A DNA stretch of 64,000 bases, from the NCBI RefSeq assembly GCF_008923725.1, contig NZ_WBPF01000016.1:434001-498000 (forward strand). Reading direction: 5' to 3'. The stretch's first letter is position 1; each line of letters starts with the position of its first letter. A program made the translations under genes and the position numbers. The notes beneath the pieces were generated by a model. It did not search any database. It had not been told where the DNA came from and saw nothing but the letters and a program-made list of their open reading frames with translations. This DNA comes from Bacillus sp. CH140a_4T (lineage in GTDB: Bacteria > Bacillota > Bacilli > Bacillales > Bacillaceae_G). This document shows, in pieces, positions 63,994 through 64,000 of this stretch.

Positions 63994-64000
63994 AATTAGT

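Overview
The window looks like a Bacillus cereus-group chromosome (cereus/thuringiensis/anthracis type). The supporting evidence is a CotY-type exosporium protein, a B. subtilis-like yjc block, a seven-gene trp operon behind two T-box leaders, the odhAB pair, a SagB/YcaO azole-peptide locus of the heterocycloanthracin type, a bcr1-like repeat, and AT-rich sequence with strong AGGAGG ribosome binding sites.

Layout. 1-40,230 is ordinary core chromosome: cotY; a UvrD-like helicase with yjcF-yjcG-yjcH; an EamA transporter; putP; tandem T-boxes and trpEGDCFBA; a lactate-permease homologue; an ECF sigma/anti-sigma pair; two zinc-ribbon membrane proteins; a Ser-rich DUF3992-like protein; CoA-disulfide reductase; the SagB-YcaO-maturation TOMM operon (minus strand); odhAB (minus strand); then small membrane proteins and a lipoprotein. 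No TOMM precursor gene is seen in the window.

40,231-55,159 is an accessory island at a tRNA-Val(GAC) gene. Three copies of the tRNA 3' end lie in the same orientation: a decayed one (40,231), a good one (42,613) and the intact tRNA (55,087-55,159). The first interval (2.4 kb) carries a WXG100-type protein with small membrane and DUF4176 partners. The second (12.5 kb) is an integrated element with a tyrosine integrase next to the tRNA, a serine recombinase, a P-loop helicase-like protein, small DNA- and zinc-binding proteins, a methyltransferase/membrane-protein cargo and a repeated 41-bp regulatory motif.

55,160-64,000 changes character abruptly (CTAG-rich, phage-like). It holds about 2.1 kb of non-coding DNA packed with inverted repeats, then a Cro-like protein, a two-winged-helix Rep-like protein, DNA-binding repeat proteins, a probable major capsid protein, a probable prohead protease, a possible small terminase and small proteins. 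No tail genes or large terminase are in view and the unit runs off the right edge. It may be a prophage, a phage-plasmid or a capsid-encoding satellite. Its non-coding parts (56.5-57.2 kb, 59.6-59.9 kb, 62.9 kb) are the best candidates for something undescribed: structured RNAs or a replication origin.

All names come from reading the proteins and DNA by eye; no database search was run.
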